DNA from: Ypsolopha sequella
Taxonomy: Eukaryota; Arthropoda; Insecta; Lepidoptera; Ypsolophidae
Direction: 5' to 3'
NCBI GenBank assembly: GCA_934047225.1
Contig: OW203992.1
Span: 18,713,501-18,777,500, forward strand
DNA length: 64,000 nt
This document shows positions 58,333 through 64,000 of the stretch, in pieces. A program made the position numbers and the translations under genes. Every line of letters begins with the position of its first letter. Positions within the stretch are counted from its first letter, which is position 1. Below the pieces are notes generated by a model. It was not told the DNA's origin, made no database searches, and was given only the letters and a program-made list of their open reading frames with translations.

Positions 58333-58972
58333 CTGAAATTTAAAATAAACAACATAAATTAATCACTCTTTTCATAACCATTTATTATGTCACATCACTA
58401 AGTAGGCCTAAATTGCAAAATCTCTTCTTTTTTGGTCTCTTTCTAGAGGTCGACCGAATAAGGAACCTTTACCCGGGAGGTTTTGGATGTTATGCAAAGA
58501 AGTCGTCAGCAGTATGTGCTAACTAACTGAAATTACTTTTACTAATGGTCATTTTAGATTCTAAAGTTTAGAACTATACAATTCTGTTCCGCAAGACTGG
58601 TTACACGACATATAAGAAGTCTAGAAAGTGGTTAGATATTTATATTCTCGGACTGTCAGTGCCTACTGTAATAGAACGGAGTGTTTAATTATTACCCGTA
58701 GGCCGAAGTTTTGAGTTCATTGATCTAATTTGTTTTCATAACATCTATTCGAAAAGAGGCGAAGGGTTCCTTGATAAGAGCGAGCAAAATGGGTCATTCC
58801 GGCGCCCTGAATAACAGTGACGAAATGACTTTTGAATTTGGAACACTATTTAATTAAAAAGTTTGATCGCATTTCGCTTCGATTAAGTCCTGGCCGGTAG
58901 TAAAAAAAGCGCGCCTGCCGACGCGGTATTGGTAAACCAAATAAAAATAAATACGCGGGAACTTCTTATTAG

Positions 58973-60018
58973 TTTTTAGGGTTCCGTTCCTAAAAGGTAC
59001 AAAAGGAACCTTTATGGTGAGACTTCGTTGTCCGTCCGTCCGTATGTCACAGCCTCATAACTTTAGCACCGTTAATGAAATTTGGCACAAAAATAGCATT
59101 AATTTGCCCACATATTACGGTGTAAAAAAAAATGAAAAATTTGAAATTGTTCAAAATACTTCCAAAAGTAAAGTGAGAAAAATAAAAAATATTATCCTAA
59201 AACTACAATATGGGTATCAAATTGTAGATATTAAAAAGATGAGTGTAAAAATATACGGTGTTACTACAAAACGGTGTTTAACTTTAGACAGTGTTTAAAT
59301 CTGTTGCTGCCACTTTTTTACAATATGAAAGAAAAGGTGACAACAACAGATTTAAACACTGTCTAAAGTTAAACACCGTTTTGTAGTAACACAGATTATA
59401 CTTTTACTATATTTATTGACACTGGTTTCGAGAAATCTTTAAAAAAAACACAAAAATATGTATGCCCCCCCCTTATCTCCAAAACTGGCGGACCAAAAAA
59501 TACGAAAAAAATCATGGTAATATGTGTTTATGTAAAGCTTACAGGAAAAATAAAGCGGTTGAGAAATTCACGAAAAAAAATGACAAAATTAGTAGACCGA
59601 AAAATATGAAAAAAATGTCGATTATAGATTATAACTGGGAAATTACAGAAAAACTATAGCGATAAAAAAATGATCACAAATAAAAAATATAAAAAAAGAA
59701 GTAAAAAAAAAAAAAAGAAATACAGTATGAAATTGTAGGTATTAAAAAGCTGATTGTAAAAATATATTGTTTAGCTATATTTAATTGCATCTATTTCGAG
59801 AAATCCTTGAAAAACCATAAACCATCCCCCCCCCTATCTCCAAAACTGGCGGACCAAAAAATACGAAAAAAATCATGGTAATATGTGTTTATGTAAAGAT
59901 TACAGGAAAAATAAAGCGGTTGCGAAATTCACGAAAAAAAATGACAAAATTAAATTTATCATCCACAATACGGAACCCTAGGTACGCGAGTCTGACTCGC
60001 ACTTGGCCGGTTTTTTTT
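58973..60018 (+). repeat. GGTTCCGTA / CCGGCCAAG repeat, longest copy
   Basis: TTTTTAGGGTTCCGTTCC to CGCACTTGGCCGG, ~1.05 kb. The block CCTTATCTCCAAAACTGGCG through AAATTCACGAAAAAAAATGA is duplicated (59468 and 59830). A foreign hairpin is inserted at 59258-59392. Confidence 0.75.
59258..59392. mobile_element. Near-perfect hairpin inside the repeat
   Basis: GTGTTACTACAAAACGGTGT then TTAACTTTAGACAGTGTTTA pairs with TAAACACTGTCTAAAGTTAA then ACACCGTTTTGTAGTAACAC; arms ~55 bp, short central spacer. One arm also survives at 4240-4300. Confidence 0.8.
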
Positions 60019-60315
60019 ATTACTTTCTTTCTATCAAAATATTACAGACAATTTTAATTTGATTCACACAAATTGAATAAAAAATGAGTTCTAGAAATGA
60101 AAGTGAAATATTAACACAAGAAAGTTTTTTCAGAGAGGGGTATGAAAAGCAGTGTGCTACACGGTACCATAATTATTTAACCTCGAGCGACGTACTTTGA
60201 ATCCCTCGCTACTAGAATCCTTCGCTTCGCCCTGGATTCAAATAATAATACAATTTTGTCTTGTGATGATCTTTTCTAAACAATAAATGGGTGCCACTCG
60301 TACCCACATAATCAG

Positions 60316-60546
60316 CCCCCCTATTCTGTATCTTTATTTGCCAACTGTACTAGGTGCCTATCATCAAAAACATAGATAAAAACTGAAATTTCAAAATTGC
60401 TTTTAGTGGATATTGAACTATTAACAACCTGTGTCGTCACTTAAAGTGCGAACATATCCTTAGGAAATCGGAATTCGATGGTATATCTATGTTTTTGACG
60501 ATAGACACCCAGTACAGAAGGCAACTAGAGATACATAATAGGCCCG
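60316..60546 (+). mobile_element. Harbinger-like MITE, copy 3
   Basis: 231 bp between CAG duplications at 60313-60315 and 60547-60549. Starts CCCCCCTATTCTGTATC, ends ATACATAATAGGCCCG. Best intact reference copy. Confidence 0.85.
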
Positions 60547-60830
60547 CAGTTCGATGCATCAATATCACTTGTAAAATGGAAGGATACCAAGGATGTTTTC
60601 GTTGCAAGCACTGCATTTGATTCTCGAGCAGTTGAATCAATTGAGAGGAAACAGAAAGATGGCAACAAAAAGAAAATGTTTGGCCCTCTCCCCATAAAAA
60701 AGTATACTGAATATATGGGGGGAGTGGATCATAGAAATATGATATGAACTTTGGTGTGGATCTTTATTAAAAAGCCCGAAGTTATTGCTACTTGCGTTCG
60801 GGCAGCATATAAGAAACAAGAGGAACATTA
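60547..60830 (+). pseudogene. piggyBac-like transposase remnant
   Basis: Frame QFDASISLVKWKDTKDVFVA, then ERKQKDGNKKKMFGPLPIKK and YTEYMGGVDHRNM, stop at 60745-60747. VKWKD followed by PLPIKKYTEYMGGVDHRNM is the conserved C-terminal part of the DDE transposase of piggyBac (PGBD) elements, in which a Lys-Tyr-Asn-like run precedes a Met-Gly-Gly-Val-Asp. A frameshifted continuation (KKPEVIATCVRAAYKKQEE) lies further right. It is truncated on both sides, so inactive, and the Harbinger-like MITE abuts it at the left. Confidence 0.75.
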
Positions 60831-60837
60831 GATCAGG

Positions 60838-60980
60838 CCCTCTAAAAAGCCCACTTTGGATGAATTATATTATGATTCAGTTCTAATGCCGTCTCTTTTG
60901 CACGCGTGAAAAGACTCTGACTTTATCCTACATTCAAAACATTTTATGATTCACCAAAGTCGGCCTTTTCAGAACTCCAG
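60838..60980. mobile_element. Small MITE (~143 bp), copy 2
   Basis: CCCTCTAAAAAGCCCACTTTG and CAAAGTCGGCCTTTTCAGAA ends; identical CTAATGCCGTCTCTTTTGC core to 21705-21847. Confidence 0.7.
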
Positions 60981-61051
60981 ACCATTATCCAAAAAATAAA
61001 AATGTCTTTCACCAAATATAATATACTTATAAAATTATATTAAAAAAACCA

Positions 61052-61878
61052 TTAAGGCGTTATATTTATGCTGCGAAAGCGCTGCCAATTAAGAAAAAAA
61101 AAATCTTCCTTACTACAACAGGTAATTATAAAATCTTCTCAATGTTTATACTGTTGATTGTTGGCACTTGGTGGAACTTGCAATACATAATCAACAAAAA
61201 TCACTTGTACTATCCCACAAATTGATTTAATACTTCCTGACCGGTTTCGCCTTTATGGCATTATCAAAGGAATTAACATAAGATCTTAATTACACAATAA
61301 ATAGTTTACATCAGCCGGTGCGATCAATGACACTAACATATTTTTGAAGTGAGGGTAATCATTTATTTATCCGTTCTAGTAGATACCAGCCGATTTTTTT
61401 TTGCCTATAAGTGAGGAATTTTAATCTCATGTTATGTAAATATAAAATAAAATTCTTATTATAATTAAATTAGAATTGATTAAGACAAAATAAAAATAAA
61501 AAATAAAGTCATCTAATTTCAAATCATGTAAATATGTGTGCATGCAATGTCAATTTATAAAAATCTAAAAAATCATCTGAATTCAATGCTAGAAATAGCA
61601 ATAAACTACTTTTACATAGCGAAGTTATCAGAAATAACGTCTTTTTATAGCTATAATTTTCACTTATGCCAAAAGCGGCCGTATCTTAACAAAATTTAAA
61701 ATTTTAGTTCAAAATTTTAACAGTTCATTCATATTTCTAGACGCAGACTTTCAATAATTATTGAAAAATTGAAAAAAAAAAACATTACTTGCCTACCATA
61801 ATATTTATAATTATTCTGGTAGGCAAGTAAAGTTTTTTTTCTAAAGTGGCAACACTTTCGCAGCATAAAACGCCTTAA
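61052..61878. mobile_element. TTAA-flanked element, ~819 bp
   Basis: TTAA then GGCGTTATATTTATGCTGCG, and CGCAGCATAAAACGCC then TTAA. The inverted ends extend through GAAAGCGCTGCCAATTAAGA / TCTAAAGTGGCAACACTTTC. A small hairpin (TTACTTGCCTACCATAAT...CTGGTAGGCAAGTAA) sits near the right end. piggyBac-type TTAA duplication; no transposase inside. Confidence 0.75.
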
Positions 61879-62138
61879 TTCGGAGATACGACGCAATTTC
61901 ATTAATTTCCCTCATTTTAAAACATAGGGTACGATCATGTCGTGTCAAAAGACTTTCTTAATCTTGCCACGAGTTGAGCTGCAATCTTTTGTTTAACGAG
62001 TATCTTTAATGATAATTTAAAGGAGTTATTTGTCATGTGATGTTGTAGAGGATCCGATAAAGAGCGAGGATGGCATAACTTATCAATAACCACGGGCAGG
62101 ATAAATTAATATCTTCTAATAAGAACTAAAAGCACTAC

Positions 62139-62281
62139 CTGTGGGGAGAGTTCTTCTGTCAGTGGAGCCACTCTTGAAGTTAGTGCTGCGTCTGTTCTTG
62201 CTATACCCTGTCTCCATGGAGCGCGTCTTGAGACTGTTTGTCGTATCGCGATGCGGCGGTACCGCCGGGGGTTCTGACGGT
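62139..62281 (-). CDS. Unidentified Ser/Pro-rich protein, exon
   Basis: 143-base exon. Acceptor TTCCCCATCCCCAG, phase 2 entry through a split Arg codon (AG/A); donor CCCACAG/GTAGTG, phase 1 exit. Reads PSEPPAVPPHRDTTNSLKTR then SMETGYSKNRRSTNFKSGST and DRRTLPT. Pro-rich start (PPAVPP, possible SH3 or WW ligand) followed by a Ser/Arg-rich basic part. Continues the LRRR end of the previous exon without break. Confidence 0.88.
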
Positions 62282-62813
62282 CTGGGGATGGGGAATTCGA
62301 ACAACATTTGAATTTAAAGCACGGACAATACGAAACGAAAAAGGGATATGCTAGAGATTTACGTCATGGTTAATCCACTGTATACGGTAATTTTGATTGA
62401 TACAGCCAAATTAATAGTGGAACCGTTTTGTTAAATAAAAAAAAAATCTACACCCGTAGTTGTTAAAGCCAAACCACAAATCGATCAATTAAATGGGAAC
62501 TTTAAATTTTTATTTTATTACTCACTTTTAGAGTTTCCAATATTAATTTGGCTGTAGCAATCAAAGTCACTTTAAATTATTATGAAGGAGTAGTTTTAAA
62601 TACTGAATTAAATTTTCTAGAATTATTTTTGAAATAAAATTCTGTTAAAATAAATTTTAAAAGAACCACTAAGGCTAGAAAATTGATGTACCACGATAAT
62701 GTGACGGAGAACATTATGTCGCATGTTCTGTCAATTTCTGTTTAATCAGTAGTATATATAAGGCGTGGCCATATAATCCTAAGCAACAAAAATAAAGTTC
62801 ATATCATAAGTAC
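62282..62813 (-). other. Intron (532 bp)
   Basis: Short AT-rich intron with GT-AG ends. Contains a loose inverted pair (TGATTGATACAGCCAAATTA at 62393 and TAATTTGGCTGTAGCAATCA at 62546), probably an old foldback repeat. The wording TAC..CCAAATT recalls the foldback at 45590. Confidence 0.7.
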
Positions 62814-64000
62814 CTCCGTCTTAGTTCCATGGTTGGCGTTGGAAGCGTATCAGATTTCTTGCGAAGCCTTGTTGGAAGTTGCTGCACGATTTCAGTATAT
62901 TCATCCTCCACTTCTTGCACGGGTGAAGGTGGCAGAGGTGGGAACTTGGGAGATTCTGGCGTTTGTGGTAATGGGCCCATTTCATGGCCCATGTTAGGAG
63001 ATGGTGGTAGTGGATGTCTGTAAGGATGTTCTACAACTTGAACGTTTAATGGGAAGTCGCCACTACTTGAAACGGCAGAATCAGAAGAAGATGGCTGTCG
63101 CATTAAACTAACAGGGACATCCTTGGCACTAGTGGACTTATGCATACTATTCGTTCGACGACCCGACGATCTGTCGCGACGATCTATGGACCGTTGATTC
63201 TGTATCTCGTTATGACTCGATGACTTTTGGATATCGTGTCTCTTCTGCTTCTCTCTAGAACTATAACGGAAATTGTTTTCTAATATATTTTTGGACACAT
63301 CATCACAATACTCGTCCTTATGAATATTCCAGTCTTTTGGTATGTAGGGGGTAAAATGTTTTTGGTCCCGTCCTTGGTTAAGAATAGCACTAATATTATT
63401 TTCGATTTTGCGAAGGGGTGAAGTTTCTCCGCTAGAATCTGGTTCGGCACTTTCCTGGTCTTCCTCCTCCTCGACTGTGGTTATGAGTGCTTGACGACTT
63501 GCACTGTTGCTTTCACCTTCTCCAAGACTTGGAAGTGATACCACTCGCACCATGTTAGGAGGCACTGTTGTTAATTCGTTTACGGTTTCATTTAACTCTG
63601 GTGGAGTCGTCTCCTCTACCTTTCCTTCTTTCATTAGAGACTGTATGCTATCGAAGGTAGAAGAGTACTTTTTGAAATCTGCAAACCTGTTTTGTGGAGA
63701 CAACTTATTTTGAACAACGTTGCTTTTCGTAGAATGAACACTTTTGTCGCTTGCCGGTGTTTTCCTACTTTTGGGGCTATGCCCGAAATATTCCGCGGCT
63801 ATGTATCGATCTTGGCCATTATTTAGGTCTAAGCTGAGTCTGGATTTGGGTGACGTCATTTCCTTGCTTAACCTAGAGTTTGGAGTACAGAGATCTATAC
63901 TATATCTAGAGTTTGGCGTGTTGAGCTCGCGGCTCAGCCTAGAGTTTAGATCGACGCTGTAGCGTGACTGTGGCAGACTCAAATCGGAGCTGGGCCTGGA
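62814..64000 (-). CDS. Unidentified Ser/Pro-rich protein, large exon (partial)
   Basis: Large coding exon open from the window edge, 395 codons, donor CGGAG/GTACTT in phase 2. The true start is outside the window. Order of features: SR[YL]S repeats in residues 1-60 (SRYSVDLN, SRLSRELNTPN, SRYSIDLCTPN, SRLSKEMTSPK, SRLSLDLNNGQ); a Lys/Ser-rich part with SPKSRKTPASDKSVHSTKS; an acidic run (EEEEDQESAEPD) ahead of SGETSPLRKIENNISAILNQ; a Ser/Arg-rich basic region (RRDRSSGRRTNSMHKSTSAK); then HPYRHPLPPSPNMGHEMGPL, FPPLPPSPVQEVEDEYTEIV and TRLRKKSDTLPTPTMELRR. No catalytic domain, transmembrane segment or coiled coil is evident. It looks like an intrinsically disordered phosphoprotein scaffold or the cytoplasmic tail of a receptor. 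PLPPSP and DEYTEIV are possible SH3 and phosphotyrosine sites (inference). Gene name not known to me. Confidence 0.9.

Larger units (their letters stand above)
58333..62138 (-). other. Intron (3.8 kb)
   Basis: Contains the near full-length GGTTCCGTA repeat, a nested hairpin, a Harbinger-like MITE, a piggyBac transposase remnant, a small MITE and a TTAA element, all listed separately. The ~58340-58970 and 61880-62138 stretches hold nothing recognisable. Confidence 0.6.

Overview
The window is nuclear DNA of a moth or butterfly (Lepidoptera). It is AT-rich, gene-poor and intron-dominated, and it is crowded with short non-autonomous transposons, foldback elements and LINE/SINE tails of kinds common in lepidopteran genomes. 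The reading frames that hold up are split eukaryotic exons with GT-AG borders; no operon, ribosome-binding site or bacterial feature was seen. The species cannot be named from the sequence alone.

Two genes are supported, lying tail to tail. On the plus strand, the last two coding exons of profilin (chickadee family, actin-monomer binding) sit at 7256-7427 and 9142-9239. Its first coding exon was not found and probably lies upstream of the window. On the minus strand, a gene of more than 52 kb enters from the right edge. Seven coding exons were assembled by reading-frame phase: >64000-62814, 62281-62139, 58332-58123, 54896-54767, 53618-53434, 31221-31150 and 11689-11601. Every junction keeps the frame, giving 671 visible residues and a stop at 11601-11603. 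The protein is Ser/Pro/Arg-rich, has no recognised catalytic domain, and ends in a compact basic-aromatic tail. It was not identified.

Most of the window (11.7-53.4 kb) is two giant introns of that minus-strand gene. They act as a sink for mobile DNA: a ~425-bp TTAA-flanked MITE (several copies), a ~230-bp Harbinger-like MITE with CAG/CTG target duplications (four copies), hAT-like elements with exact 8-bp duplications, a ~380-bp dispersed repeat (four copies), a long repeat family ending in GGTTCCGTA / CCGGCCAAGTGCGAGTC, and many foldbacks. Several are nested, so the order of insertions can be read. Decayed coding remnants include a piggyBac-like transposase piece (60.5 kb), an RTE-type LINE C-terminus (26.1 kb), a secreted-protein-like frame broken by a frameshift (14.3 kb), and a multi-frame remnant with a duplicated 5' module (27.6-29.6 kb).

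No unambiguous new biological system was found. The most interesting items are the unidentified split gene with its 24-codon cassette exon and SR[YL]S repeats, the two nested MITE composites that share one insertion point with the inner element in opposite orientations, and the broken small-gene remnants inside the introns.
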